A stretch of 64,000 bases of DNA from Bdellovibrio sp. (GTDB lineage: Bacteria; Bdellovibrionota; Bacteriovoracia; Bacteriovoracales; Bacteriovoracaceae), in the NCBI GenBank assembly GCA_016187935.1, contig JACPIU010000001.1, positions 26,574 to 90,573 of the forward strand. Reading direction: 5' to 3'. Below are positions 43,929 through 53,470 of the stretch, in pieces (position 1 is the first letter of the stretch; each line of letters opens with the position of its first letter). The position numbers and the translations under genes were made by a program. The notes under the pieces were generated by a model. It searched no databases and was not told the origin of the DNA. It worked only from the letters and a program-made list of their open reading frames with translations.

Positions 43929-44396
43929 TCAGGTGGTTGTTGCATGAGTGGCGCTTTTACTTGGAGTACGTCGAGTTGATTTGCGTTTTGTTGTACCAGC
44001 TGCTTTGACAGTGGAACGGCGTTGGGTCTTTTTCACGGGTTTTTTGGTTCGAACAAAACCCTCTACTTTTTTTTGCAGCTTGCTCAATTCATTTTTTTGT
44101 AGGTCGACAAATTGTTTGGCCTTTTTCACTTCGGCCTGGATAACTTTATCCACCAGTAATTCGAGTTGCTTTTTTTCATCTTTAAATTTTCTTTTAATGT
44201 CAGTAAGGTCTTTCCCCACAATTCCATTGAAATCATTTTTGGCATTTCTCACGAAGGCCTTTACAGAGCTTTGGATTTCCTTGATCTTCTTTTCCTTCAC
44301 AAAATTATGCAATTCTTGTTTCACTTTATTCCATGATTCCAGAACAGTTTTTACTTGAACTCTTTGACTCTTGGTTTCGCTTTGTTCATTTGTCAT
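43929..44396 (-). CDS. Lysine-rich coiled-coil protein with histone-like tail
   Basis: A 155-residue protein with a strong AGGAGG before the ATG. Residues 10-115 are helical and highly charged (repeated Lys/Glu/Val heptads such as DIKRKFKDEKKQLELLVDKVIQAEVKKAKQF), similar in outline to phasin or apolipoprotein-like helical bundles. The last 40 residues are a Lys/Arg/Thr/Ala tail (TKKPVKKTQRRSTVKAAGTTKRKSTRR), which would bind nucleic acid or phosphate polymers. It lies between nadE and the MFS gene on the same strand. Function is unknown. Confidence 0.7.
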   Translation of the reverse strand: MTNEQSETKSQRVQVKTVLESWNKVKQELHNFVKEKKIKEIQSSVKAFVRNAKNDFNGIVGKDLTDIKRKFKDEKKQLELLVDKVIQAEVKKAKQFVDLQKNELSKLQKKVEGFVRTKKPVKKTQRRSTVKAAGTTKRKSTRRTPSKSATHATTT

Positions 44397-44430
44397 ATGG
44401 GTCCTCCTTTATTTCTCAAGCGTGCTGATA

Positions 44431-46209
44431 CTAAATCATTTTTTTGCAAATGGGTACTCTATAACCGAAACCGAAGCTTTTCGGCTTAATTTTAATAATG
44501 GGTGCGAATTGCTTCCTTTTGTACTCTGAATTCAAGTAAAGTCGGTAAGTTCGATCAATTTCCTCTTGAGGAAGTCCCATTTTACTTAAATCGGATAATG
44601 ATAAGCGGTAACTCAAAATACCTTCGAGGATAGGGTCAAGCCTGTCGTAGGGGGGTAGACTGTCTGTGTCTTGCTGGCCTTTGCGTAATTCCGCGGTAGG
44701 GGGCCGAGTGATAATCTCTTCGGGAATGAGGGCCCCGTATTTTTGATTGATATAGCGGGCCAGTTGATAAACTTCAGTTTTATAGAGGTCACCAAGTAGG
44801 GAAATGGCCCCTACACTATCGCCATAGATAGTGGAATAGCCCACTGATAGCTCGCTTTTGTTTGAAGTATTTAATACTAAAAACCCTCCGCGGTTGGACT
44901 TAGCATAAAGCAGTAAGCCGCGCAGACGACTTTGGACATTTTCATCAGATAACCCGTTCAATTCTTCGCCACAATTATCTCTATAAACATTGCGGATAGT
45001 GCTGTGGAGAAACTTGATGGGAAGAGTATGCATTTTAATTTCAAGTTGTTTGGCAAAATTGCTGGCGAGAGTGTAGCTTAAGCTTGAGGTAAATTGGCTA
45101 GGCATGAAGATGGATTCGAGTACCTGTCCAGGTGCCAGAGAGAGTTTTGCCAGGACCAAGACCAGGGCGGAATCAATTCCGCCGGAAACCGCCACGAGAA
45201 ACTTACGATGACCTGTTTTGAGAGCATATTCTTGGAGGCCGAAGCACAAACCCTTAACGATTTCTTCGCAATCACTTGGACTAAACTCTTTCAACTGGGC
45301 AATGGGATGTGTGGGTTTGATACGAGGATCAAACAAGGATTCCCAGGTGTTGACTGTCTTGCCGCCAAGTGGATGATACTGTCCTGTCTTCGAGGGGAGT
45401 TCAAGCGTCAGTAAATCGGTTGTGAATTGGGAAGCCAAGCCGAGAACTTTATCGCCGTTGACGGCAAAACTTCCACCATCAAAGAGAATTTCGTCTTCTC
45501 CACCAATACGGTTACAGTAGAAAAAAGGGGCTGCTAAGGTATGTGAAATTTCTTTGGCGCGTTCAAGGCGTTTTCCCAATTTGCCTACGTGATATGGGCT
45601 GGCCGAGATATTTATGATGAAGTCAAACGGACGATTTTCTTGCTTTGTGAGTTGTAGCAAATCATTAACAGGATTACATGCATGTAAAGTCGACGGCCAC
45701 ATATCTTCGCAAATCATCAAAGCAATATTTTTTTCTGCAAAGGTGACATTGGCAATTGAAGTCCCGGGAGTAAAATATTTTTTCTCATCGAAAATATCAT
45801 AATTGGGTAAAAGCATCTTGCTATAAAGATGTTTTAAGGGTTTACCTGGCTCAATCAAGAAAATGGCATTTTCGATTTTTGTCGGATAATTTTGAGCATC
45901 AAAAGTATATTGCAAACCTCCCAAGAAGAGAGCAATGGGAGCCCCGGATTTTTGCCGGTGAAAATCTTGTAACGCCCATTGGTTGAGACGTTCAATGAAA
46001 TTCAGGTAACGCTCGATAAATGGACGCTGCAGACATAAATCTTGCAAGGGATAACCAGTGAGAAAAAGTTCCGGAAAAATATGCGGACCTGGTAAAGGAG
46101 GTTTGTTTTGATCGGTTCCAAAATTATCTTTTAGATAGGTAAAAATACTCTCGAAATCTCCAATATTATGGTGGGGTTGATGGAGATGAATTTGAAAGGC
46201 TTGGTTCAT
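44431..46209 (-). CDS. nadE: Glutamine-dependent NAD+ synthetase
   Basis: NadE amidates nicotinic acid adenine dinucleotide with glutamine-derived ammonia. I use ATG 46209, preceded by AGGA at eight bases; a TTG at 46269 gives 20 more residues but no ribosome-binding site. The N-terminal nitrilase-type glutaminase shows FPELFLTGYP near 50 and the catalytic Cys in ALMICEDMWPS near 165. The synthetase half has the P-loop SGGIDSALVLVLAKL near 342 and STIYGDSVGAIS near 463 region. 592 residues, near the normal length. It runs downstream into the basic helical protein gene. Confidence 0.93.
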   Translation of the reverse strand: MNQAFQIHLHQPHHNIGDFESIFTYLKDNFGTDQNKPPLPGPHIFPELFLTGYPLQDLCLQRPFIERYLNFIERLNQWALQDFHRQKSGAPIALFLGGLQYTFDAQNYPTKIENAIFLIEPGKPLKHLYSKMLLPNYDIFDEKKYFTPGTSIANVTFAEKNIALMICEDMWPSTLHACNPVNDLLQLTKQENRPFDFIINISASPYHVGKLGKRLERAKEISHTLAAPFFYCNRIGGEDEILFDGGSFAVNGDKVLGLASQFTTDLLTLELPSKTGQYHPLGGKTVNTWESLFDPRIKPTHPIAQLKEFSPSDCEEIVKGLCFGLQEYALKTGHRKFLVAVSGGIDSALVLVLAKLSLAPGQVLESIFMPSQFTSSLSYTLASNFAKQLEIKMHTLPIKFLHSTIRNVYRDNCGEELNGLSDENVQSRLRGLLLYAKSNRGGFLVLNTSNKSELSVGYSTIYGDSVGAISLLGDLYKTEVYQLARYINQKYGALIPEEIITRPPTAELRKGQQDTDSLPPYDRLDPILEGILSYRLSLSDLSKMGLPQEEIDRTYRLYLNSEYKRKQFAPIIKIKPKSFGFGYRVPICKKMI

Positions 46210-46305
46210 CAGAAACATCCTGTACATAAAGGGTTGACTCGGTGTGCCCAAGAGGCTACAACCATCCAAGGATTAAGACTATAACAGAAATTATTGAGTT
46301 CTCCC

Positions 46306-47709
46306 ATGTTCCACTTAAACGATATTTCATTAATGGGCCCGACAACAAATTTTTTGCCCCGTGTGCTGGTTATTGGTGCCGGTTTGGCGGGATGTGAAGC
46401 CGCTTATTATTTGGCCAATCATAAAGTGCCGGTAATCTTGGCGGATGGTAAGAAAACTAAGCTGGGCCCAGCTCAAAAGACTTCAACCCTTGCAGAGCTA
46501 GTTTGTACCAACTCTCTTAAGTCCGTAGATTCTTCGACCGGTCATGGATTGCTTAAACAGGAAATGCAGGCATTGGATTCTTTGGTTTTAAAGGCAGCGT
46601 ACCAACATCGCGTTCCTGCTGGCCAGGCCTTGGCGGTAGATCGTGAGAAATTCTCAAATTTAATTCAAGAGACAATTCTTACACATCCCTTAATTCGATT
46701 CGTTGATACTGAGATTACTAATCCCTTGGAAGCCATGCGGTTCTTGGAATGTAGTAAGGTTATCATTGCCACCGGCCCTCTTACCTCCGGAGCGTTGGCA
46801 GAATGGATTGCCAAGCATATCTCGGAGGAAGATTTTTATTTTTATGATGCCATCGCTCCGGTCGTCGATGGTGATTCACTGAACATGGACAAACTGTACG
46901 TTAAAGATCGCTATGGCAATATAGGTGAAGGTGATTACCTCAATGCTCCCATGACTAAAGATGAGTATCTTGCTTTCGTTGAGACCCTTGTCCAAGCAGA
47001 GAAAACCCCGGCAAAAAATTTTGAGGAGCTAAAGTATTTTGAAGGATGTCTACCGATTGATACCATGGCTTCACGTGGTCTTGAAACCCTTCGCTTTTCT
47101 TGTATGAAGCCGGTTGGTCTGGAAAACGGCGATGGAAAAAGACCTTTTGCCGTTGTTCAATTGAGAAAAGAAAATCTGTTGGGCTCGGCTTACAATTTGG
47201 TAGGATTTCAAACTAGATTGACTCACAAGGAACAATTGCGGATTTTTCGTATGATTCCGGGGTTTGAGAGCGCGCGTTTTCTACATCTTGGATCTTGCCA
47301 TCGCAATTCTTTTTTAAATTCACGAAAATTATTAAATAAAGATTTTTCTTGTCAGAAATTTCCCAATGTTTTCTTTGCCGGGCAACTCACGGGTGTTGAG
47401 GGATACACCGAGAGCGCTGCCATGGGGATATATACGGCAATTCAAGTTGTGGAGCAAATGGCAGGTCGGCCTGCTCTTATTTTTCCTGTGGATTGTGCCA
47501 TCGGTGCTCTTGTAAACTATGTGATGACGGCTGAGCGACCATCTCCCAGCAACATTAACTTCGGTCTTTTTCCTGTGCCGATGTCGGAAGAAACTGATGG
47601 CTTGAGCAAGAAACCGCGCCGCGGATTGAGAAAGGATATGAAAAAAGAACACATTCGGCGAAGGGCCCAGGAGAGTTTTAAAAGAGTGTTACAGTCACTA
47701 CCAGGATAA
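46306..47709 (+). CDS. trmFO: Folate-dependent tRNA U54 methyltransferase TrmFO
   Basis: TrmFO (formerly Gid) uses methylene-THF and FAD to make ribothymidine in the T arm. The FAD loop VLVIGAGLAGCEAAYYLA lies near 20, SLKSVDSSTGHGLLKQEM near 70, FEGCLPIDTMASRG near 245 and a C-terminal FAGQLTGVEGYTESAAMG near 363, all family hallmarks. I start at ATG 46306 (467 residues); a second ATG at 46333 would also leave the FAD motif intact. It is divergent from nadE with only 96 bases between starts, and is followed by the EamA gene after six bases. Confidence 0.93.
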   Translation: MFHLNDISLMGPTTNFLPRVLVIGAGLAGCEAAYYLANHKVPVILADGKKTKLGPAQKTSTLAELVCTNSLKSVDSSTGHGLLKQEMQALDSLVLKAAYQHRVPAGQALAVDREKFSNLIQETILTHPLIRFVDTEITNPLEAMRFLECSKVIIATGPLTSGALAEWIAKHISEEDFYFYDAIAPVVDGDSLNMDKLYVKDRYGNIGEGDYLNAPMTKDEYLAFVETLVQAEKTPAKNFEELKYFEGCLPIDTMASRGLETLRFSCMKPVGLENGDGKRPFAVVQLRKENLLGSAYNLVGFQTRLTHKEQLRIFRMIPGFESARFLHLGSCHRNSFLNSRKLLNKDFSCQKFPNVFFAGQLTGVEGYTESAAMGIYTAIQVVEQMAGRPALIFPVDCAIGALVNYVMTAERPSPSNINFGLFPVPMSEETDGLSKKPRRGLRKDMKKEHIRRRAQESFKRVLQSLPG

Positions 47710-47715
47710 TTCACC

Positions 47716-48630
47716 ATGGCCGGTATTGGGTTTATCATTTTAGCTTCTTTGTGTTGGGCACTCGATGGGCCGATACGCTATCCGCTCCTTCAGAGCGGGG
47801 TCAGTGCTTCACGTATTGTTTTCACCGAACATCTCTTTTTGACACTTCTTTTTCTGCCAATCTTTGTGCGGCAAAAATCTCACGGGTTGCTAAAATTTAA
47901 AAGATTGCGCCCGGGTGAATGGGCCGCCTTTTTGGCGGTAGGTGCTTTTGGGTCCGCCTTGGCAACCTTGGCCTTTACACGGGCCTTTCTCTATCTCAAT
48001 CCCACCCATGTTATTTTGTTACAGAAATTGCAGCCGGTGGTGGCCATTTTTTTGGCCAATTTATTTTTAAAAGAACGCTTAGATAAGCATTTTGCCATTT
48101 GGGCAATGGTATGTCTGAGCGGTGGCCTAATCATTGGCCATCGTGAAATTGTTCAGGGAGTACAAGAACTTTTTCATACCGGCCATGTCCTAAGTTCGCT
48201 TGATGCTTATAAGGGGATTGGCCTCGCTTTGGTTGCCGTTCTTGGATGGGGAGGGGCTACGGTGTTTGGCAAGAAACTTTCTGCTCAAGGATTTTCCACC
48301 GCAGAAATCATGGCAGGACGTTATTTGGCAGGTTTTGTGGTGTTGCTTCCTTTGCCTTTGGCCGGTCTTATGGAAGTTGATGCGCAACCGAATGTCTGGT
48401 TGAAAATCTTTGGCCTGGTTTTATTGTCCGGACTTTTGGGAATGTTTCTCTATTATCAAGGTCTAAAGAGATTATCAGCAAGGCTCACGAGTTTAACCGA
48501 AATGTTTTTTCCCTTTTTGGCGGTAGTTGTGAATTGGATCTGGCTTGGGGCCACTTTAGATCTCGGCCAAGTTTTTGGAGCAATTATTCTGCTCGTGGGT
48601 TCCATGGTAATTCAAAAGAAACATTACTAA
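47716..48630 (+). CDS. EamA/DMT-family transporter
   Basis: A 304-residue protein with about ten hydrophobic spans in two EamA repeats (roughly 3-140 and 155-300). Typical features include WALDGPIRYPLLQSGVS near 14 and the glycine-rich closing helices GMFLYYQGLKRLSARLTSLTEMFFPFLAVVVNW near 245. DMT transporters export small metabolites, amino acids or cofactors; the substrate cannot be read. It follows trmFO closely and overlaps the convergent metalloprotease gene by four bases. Confidence 0.88.
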   Translation: MAGIGFIILASLCWALDGPIRYPLLQSGVSASRIVFTEHLFLTLLFLPIFVRQKSHGLLKFKRLRPGEWAAFLAVGAFGSALATLAFTRAFLYLNPTHVILLQKLQPVVAIFLANLFLKERLDKHFAIWAMVCLSGGLIIGHREIVQGVQELFHTGHVLSSLDAYKGIGLALVAVLGWGGATVFGKKLSAQGFSTAEIMAGRYLAGFVVLLPLPLAGLMEVDAQPNVWLKIFGLVLLSGLLGMFLYYQGLKRLSARLTSLTEMFFPFLAVVVNWIWLGATLDLGQVFGAIILLVGSMVIQKKHY

Positions 48631-49364
48631 AGAGAACAAAGCATTCGTCGCATGATCAAATAATAGTGATATGGATACGGCCGCTGATTGGTGCACATAA
48701 TGGAGCGGCGATCACAATAAGTTAACTTTGGAAAAGGCGTATTGCTGTATTCATCGTCCAATCCCATTACATGGCCCATTTCATGGGATATGGTACTCGC
48801 CCCCCAATGAGTGGTCCAAAGGCTGAAATAAGGGCCTCTTGTATAGCGATCAATTAATAATTTGGTTTTGACATCCCCATCGGAACGCAGCTTGGTAATG
48901 GGAAACTGAAAAGTTACTGAAAACGGATAAGGGTTATACCGGGTCCATTTTGCCGCAGCTTCATTCAGCTTGTCTTGCATTTCAATCAAAGTTTGCTCAC
49001 TTAGTTCTTCATGATTGGTAAAATAAACATTGGCCTGAATAAGAATGCCATTGTCGGGAGTCACGCTCATACGATAACCGTAAGGCGCTGGAAATAATCC
49101 AAGAAAGGCATTGCGACCATGTACTGAAACTTCATTTAGACCGGCATCATGGGCAAGCTGAGGAGTCGTTCCCACATATTTGGGATCAATCTGACAACCC
49201 TTGAGATCGCGAATTAAATGTCGTTTCACAATGCGAGGGCAGATGGAGTCTTGGCAACCGACTTTTTGTGAAATTTCGGTACGCGAGAGTCGTGACAACC
49301 GCGCTTCCACACTGGAGGAGAAAGTTAGGACGATAAGTAAACAAACAAGGAGTGTTTTTTTCAT
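48627..49364 (-). CDS. Exported zinc metalloprotease (HExxHxxGxxD/H type)
   Basis: A 245-residue exported protein with a signal peptide ending SSVEARL. The metal motif HEMGHVMGLDDEY near residue 195 fits the matrixin-like metzincin pattern HExGHxxGxxD, with Asp as third ligand. The N-terminal half would serve as a prodomain or substrate-binding part, with five cysteines overall. There is no evident extra domain. It is divergent from the gene at 49551, with 186 bases of shared upstream sequence. Confidence 0.82.
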   Translation of the reverse strand: MKKTLLVCLLIVLTFSSSVEARLSRLSRTEISQKVGCQDSICPRIVKRHLIRDLKGCQIDPKYVGTTPQLAHDAGLNEVSVHGRNAFLGLFPAPYGYRMSVTPDNGILIQANVYFTNHEELSEQTLIEMQDKLNEAAAKWTRYNPYPFSVTFQFPITKLRSDGDVKTKLLIDRYTRGPYFSLWTTHWGASTISHEMGHVMGLDDEYSNTPFPKLTYCDRRSIMCTNQRPYPYHYYLIMRRMLCSL

Positions 49365-49550
49365 GTGGCATTGCTACTACTCCAAACCGTAAAATGCAAA
49401 TAAGTATGTAAGAATTTTAGCCGGTTAGGACCATGAGCAGGATCATCCCTTTGCTTGATTACAGATTGAATATAATTTCAAAATAGTTGACTAATTGTTC
49501 AATTTGGGGGATTTGTGCATTATCTTTTTGATGGGTTAAGGGAGGAACGT

Positions 49551-50918
49551 ATGAATGGCGCAATCATTCTTGTCTTGCTTTTACTTTTTGGCCGCAGTGT
49601 ATTTGCTTCACATAGGGTGTGGCTTGAGCATGTGATTGAATCCCAGCACCCATATGATAATTCATCTCGGCAAGTGTGGAAGGTAAACTCTCTTTATGCC
49701 AATAAGATCACTTTTGTCTTTGAACGGTTGGTTTTGGCCAAGGGGGATTCGTTGATTTTAGAAAATAATACAGGTGAAGTTCTCGCCCAATATAACGGGC
49801 CGGTGGATTTAAGTAATTTTGAAACGTCTGAATTAAATTCCGGTGCTATTAAAATGTTGTTGTTTTCGGACGCCCATAACAATCAATGGGGTTTTAAGCT
49901 GAAAGGTTTCTTCTATACTCGTGAACAGTTGTCTTCACCTAAAGTTGTTTATCATCATCACCTTATGATGCAAAACAGGGCCCTACTAAAAGGCTTTACA
50001 TTCTTTCAAGATGAAACTTTACATGTGATGGAAAGGATTTATCAAGACAATGGCCTACCGATTTCCGGAAAGATAACCAGCGTAAAGTTTTCTGATGCAG
50101 GGGTTGAAATTCTTCCCAACATCTATACCGGCCATGTTGCAGATGGACCACTGGCCATGATTGAGGGAACGATTGTCGGTGGTTTTGAGGGAAGAATTGC
50201 TCAATTGCCCCGTGGATACTCATTTGAAATGTACCGTCCCTATGCCAATGTTTCGCAACTCTTTTATCAAGACAATACAGTGGTTGCCCTGGCCGGTACG
50301 CGGATTCATGCAATTGATATCAAAGGCGAAAATGGCTGGCAGTATACCATGGAAAGAGATGCTCTCTTGGCAATCACTCTCGATGACAGTGATCGTATCG
50401 CATTCAAAGATCAGAGACTCGTCGTCAATCAGGGATGGACTTCGAAAAAAATTGAAATCTACAATTTAGATGATCCATACAATCTCTTTTATGTTGCCAC
50501 TATAAGGATCAATCTGGCGGAACAAGAGCGCCTGGTGTTTTCTGGTTGGGTGCCAACGATTGGTAACGGACATGTTTATCTTCCCAATGGTCATGGAATA
50601 AGTGTTTATTCGCTTCAGACAGGTAATGAGGTGGGATTCCTCACTCTGCCCGAAAGAGTGGGAGTGACCGCCAATTCATTTTTCGTGGACAAAGATGTTC
50701 TTTATGTTCCCGGACATTTCAAGGTTTATCGCGTTGACATATCCGATCCGGCCGATCCCAAACGGATCGATGAAATTGAGGTGACGCGGGATTTGAGATC
50801 GCAAGGGATATTTTCTTTATGGGTGGAAAATAAAAAGCTCTATGTTCTAAGAAAAAATCAGGATTTTGAACGGAATGGGGAGAACGGATTTATTTTGACA
50901 TTAGTAAGCTTGCCCTAG
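49551..50918 (+). CDS. Exported beta-rich protein, CUB-like and propeller-like
   Basis: ATG 49551, preceded by GGGAGG, gives 455 residues with a signal peptide ending VFASH. The first 125 residues form a beta-sandwich with LVLAKGDSLILENNTGEVLAQYNG, resembling CUB-type extracellular domains. The rest has repeated blades (YVPGHFKVYRVDISDPADPKRIDEIEV near 400), like LVIVD beta-propellers found in secreted bacterial proteins. It is probably surface or periplasmic. No enzymatic motif was seen. It overlaps the convergent EcfT gene by 18 bases. Confidence 0.72.
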   Translation: MNGAIILVLLLLFGRSVFASHRVWLEHVIESQHPYDNSSRQVWKVNSLYANKITFVFERLVLAKGDSLILENNTGEVLAQYNGPVDLSNFETSELNSGAIKMLLFSDAHNNQWGFKLKGFFYTREQLSSPKVVYHHHLMMQNRALLKGFTFFQDETLHVMERIYQDNGLPISGKITSVKFSDAGVEILPNIYTGHVADGPLAMIEGTIVGGFEGRIAQLPRGYSFEMYRPYANVSQLFYQDNTVVALAGTRIHAIDIKGENGWQYTMERDALLAITLDDSDRIAFKDQRLVVNQGWTSKKIEIYNLDDPYNLFYVATIRINLAEQERLVFSGWVPTIGNGHVYLPNGHGISVYSLQTGNEVGFLTLPERVGVTANSFFVDKDVLYVPGHFKVYRVDISDPADPKRIDEIEVTRDLRSQGIFSLWVENKKLYVLRKNQDFERNGENGFILTLVSLP

Positions 50919-51551
50919 AACGAAGACTGCAAGTTGCAATAAGAGAAAAATTGCTCCGATGTAAAAATCCTTTTTAGGAATAGTGTAATCAAAGTAAAAA
51001 ACTTTTTGATCGTTGAGACCACGTGCGATCATAGCGGTTGCGGCCCTTTGCGAATGCCTGAGCGCAAAAACTAAAAGGGGCATGATCTGATGCAATTGAT
51101 AACGGAAGTGCGTAAGTCCGCGCATGCGTGCAAGATGACTCAGTCTTTTCTTTTCCTCTTTCAACTGCTCAAGCGCATTAATGGCAGCAAAGATGGGATA
51201 GCCAGTCGTTGCAGAAAGAACTCTTTTACTCATGAGGAATAAAAGTAAGCGTTCAAAATCAATAATTAGTCCGGCACTGAGAGAAAAAGAAGTGAGAAGG
51301 ATGGCCCGGGCGAAATTGTAATTGGCCACTTCCAGTGTGGTGTAAAGATAATTTAAGATGAAGAGAGAGAGAGAAAAAAAGAATGCTAAGAGAAAGACAT
51401 TTAAAAATGTAAGAGGGCGTAAACCGGTTTTCAAGCAAATAAGACCATGAAGAATGAATAAAATTCCCGTGGTACGGCAAGGTCCCAGAATCAGCACCGC
51501 AATGATGCTGATCAAGGATAGGACCAGGAGAATGCATGGATGGATTTTCAT
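50901..51551 (-). CDS. ECF transporter T component (CbiQ/YkoC-like)
   Basis: A 216-residue membrane protein with about five hydrophobic spans and the T-component coupling motif with ARA/ARG-type signature near 140 (LSHLARMRGLTHFRYQLHQIMPLLVFALRHSQRAATAMIARGL near 135-178). It lies in an overlapping operon (four-base overlap with the ATPase gene). In ykoEDC-type systems, YkoC is this subunit. With a riboswitch upstream, the substrate is most likely a thiamine precursor. Confidence 0.87.
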   Translation of the reverse strand: MKIHPCILLVLSLISIIAVLILGPCRTTGILFILHGLICLKTGLRPLTFLNVFLLAFFFSLSLFILNYLYTTLEVANYNFARAILLTSFSLSAGLIIDFERLLLFLMSKRVLSATTGYPIFAAINALEQLKEEKKRLSHLARMRGLTHFRYQLHQIMPLLVFALRHSQRAATAMIARGLNDQKVFYFDYTIPKKDFYIGAIFLLLQLAVFVLGQAY

Positions 51552-52900
51552 TGTCGCACCAGCTTTTGATTTTCTAAGTGATAAACCTCATCCGAAATTT
51601 TATGCGCCCATGGGCGATCGTGAGTAATTATAATTTGCAAACGATTGGCATCCTTAAGTGCCAGCATGAGTCGTGTAATGAGCGAGATATTCTCACTATC
51701 TTGTCCATAGGTGGGTTCATCGTAGAGAATGAGTGGTTTACCTTGAGCAATAGCGATGAGTATGGAAAGCCGGCGCTTTTGTCCTTCTGAGAGCATGTAA
51801 GGGGAGCGATCCAAAGTTTTCTTAAGTCCCAGAAGTGTGGCAAGCTCCATCACCAAGTCAAGCTGGGATGTTTGAAAGGAGAGTTCTTCTCGAACTGTGT
51901 CAAAATAAAATTGCGCTTCTGAATTTTGATATATGATGCTCATAGCTTCAAAGCATTTCTTACCGGAAAGTTTTTGTTGTCCGAGAAAAAAATCAATCTT
52001 TGCCTCTCGTAGCTTAAGCATTTGAGACAGAATTTTGAAAAAAGTGGTTTTGCCCGAACCATTCTCACCAAGAATGGAAATAATTTTTTGCGTATCGGCC
52101 TGGAAATTCATGTTTTGAAAAATGTTCTTGCCGGGATAAGCAAAAGAAATATTATGGCAGTTTAGATGAAAATCTTTACAAGGGGGCAGTGGTGGGATGG
52201 AAGTCAATTCCATCGTGGATGCACCTGTGGTGACTGGCCAGAAAATTTTTTTATCACAGAGGGATGAGAGTTGGGGGACATTGTGGTCTATGACTATAAT
52301 GGTAAACTTGCCTTTAAGGGTGCGAAGGAGTTCATAAAAATCTTTTTTTGTTTGAGGGTCCATAAAGGCCGTCGGTTCATCAAAAAGAAGAATGCGCGGA
52401 TTGCAGGCCAACGAGGATGCCAAGACTAAACGTTGACATTGCCCTCCGGAAAGAGTGTAGGTTTTTTGCTCAAGTAGGAGGGTAAGCCTGAATTTTTCCG
52501 CCCAGAGGTGAGATTCGGCCTCAATCAGTGGCGTAGAAAATTGATAATTTTCCATTCCGAAAATTAGTTCTTCTTTGGCCCTAGGAGTGACCATCTGAGA
52601 ATAGGGGTTTTGAAAAACATAAACGGTTTTTTGATCCAGTTCCTTGGGATAGGTTTGTAAAATGTCTTGGCCCAAATAGGTGAATTCTCCTGCAATTTTG
52701 GCGAAGATGTAACGCGGAATAATACCTTTTATCAAATGCATCAAGGTAGATTTTCCCGCGCCTGAGATGCCATCAATCCACAAAAACTCATTTTCCTGAA
52801 CCTCGCCATCAGGGAAGTTAATGGACTCCGAAGGAATAGAGGTTTCGTGAGTTGGAAAACTGACAGAGATATTTTTCCAGCTGAGAAGAGGATTAGGCAT
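51548..52900 (-). CDS. ECF transporter double ATPase (YkoD-like)
   Basis: A single 450-residue chain with two ABC ATPase domains. Domain 1 has Walker A GISGAGKST near 45, signature LSGGQCQRL near 152 and Walker B ILLFDEPTAFMD near 175. Domain 2 has Walker A LGENGSGKTT near 275, signature LSEGQKRRL near 370 and LILYDEPTYGQD near 388. Two fused nucleotide-binding domains are the YkoD layout, unlike separate EcfA1/A2. It overlaps ykoE by eight bases upstream. Confidence 0.9.
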   Translation of the reverse strand: MPNPLLSWKNISVSFPTHETSIPSESINFPDGEVQENEFLWIDGISGAGKSTLMHLIKGIIPRYIFAKIAGEFTYLGQDILQTYPKELDQKTVYVFQNPYSQMVTPRAKEELIFGMENYQFSTPLIEAESHLWAEKFRLTLLLEQKTYTLSGGQCQRLVLASSLACNPRILLFDEPTAFMDPQTKKDFYELLRTLKGKFTIIVIDHNVPQLSSLCDKKIFWPVTTGASTMELTSIPPLPPCKDFHLNCHNISFAYPGKNIFQNMNFQADTQKIISILGENGSGKTTFFKILSQMLKLREAKIDFFLGQQKLSGKKCFEAMSIIYQNSEAQFYFDTVREELSFQTSQLDLVMELATLLGLKKTLDRSPYMLSEGQKRRLSILIAIAQGKPLILYDEPTYGQDSENISLITRLMLALKDANRLQIIITHDRPWAHKISDEVYHLENQKLVRQ

Positions 52901-53465
52901 TGTCTCCTCGGATGATACGGAAGTTATTAAGCAGCCCGGTTTTTTTCAATCTCAGACATAGTAAATAAGTCGGGATAGCGCAAAGTACCGCCCCCGAGAG
53001 AAGAAATGAGAGCCATTGGAGAAAATTGAGATGAATGGGCAAGCTTTTGTAGTTGTAATAAAAGAAGTCAAGACAGTAGCTAAAGGTGGCCGAAAACATG
53101 GATGCTAAGATAAGTGTCCAGATATTCCACTTTTTATAACCCAGTCCGAGAAAAACAACTTCTGCACCAAGCCCTTGTACAAGCCCCCACGCGCCAGACA
53201 TCAGCCCCCAACTTGCCAGGAAACCCTGAACCACGGCCGCAAGAGTTTCTGCTGCCAGAGCAACACCTGGCTTGCGAATGATGAAGGCAGGAATCATGGC
53301 GGCCAGTAACCACGGGCCGGAAGTGAGGTATTTCAGCCCTATTCCTGAAAGAAAAGGAGAAAAAATTTCGTAGATGAAAGTCCAGCCCCAAAAGGCCACG
53401 CCAAGAGTCACGGCAAGCATGCAAGTGAGAACAGTTTCAAAGATATTGAGTTTTTTTGAAGTCAT
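52893..53465 (-). CDS. ykoE: ECF S component for thiamine precursor HMP (YkoE-like)
   Basis: ATG 53465 has GGAGA four bases upstream; a longer frame to 53507 lacks a ribosome-binding site. The 190-residue product has about five hydrophobic spans and the YkoE-like motif WGLMSGAWGLVQGLGAEVVF near 98. YkoE proteins carry hydroxymethylpyrimidine in known systems, together with YkoD and YkoC. The TPP riboswitch in front confirms the thiamine link. No other thiamine gene lies in the window. Whether thiamine or HMP itself is the substrate is not decided. Confidence 0.88.
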   Translation of the reverse strand: MTSKKLNIFETVLTCMLAVTLGVAFWGWTFIYEIFSPFLSGIGLKYLTSGPWLLAAMIPAFIIRKPGVALAAETLAAVVQGFLASWGLMSGAWGLVQGLGAEVVFLGLGYKKWNIWTLILASMFSATFSYCLDFFYYNYKSLPIHLNFLQWLSFLLSGAVLCAIPTYLLCLRLKKTGLLNNFRIIRGDNA

Positions 53466-53470
53466 TGATT

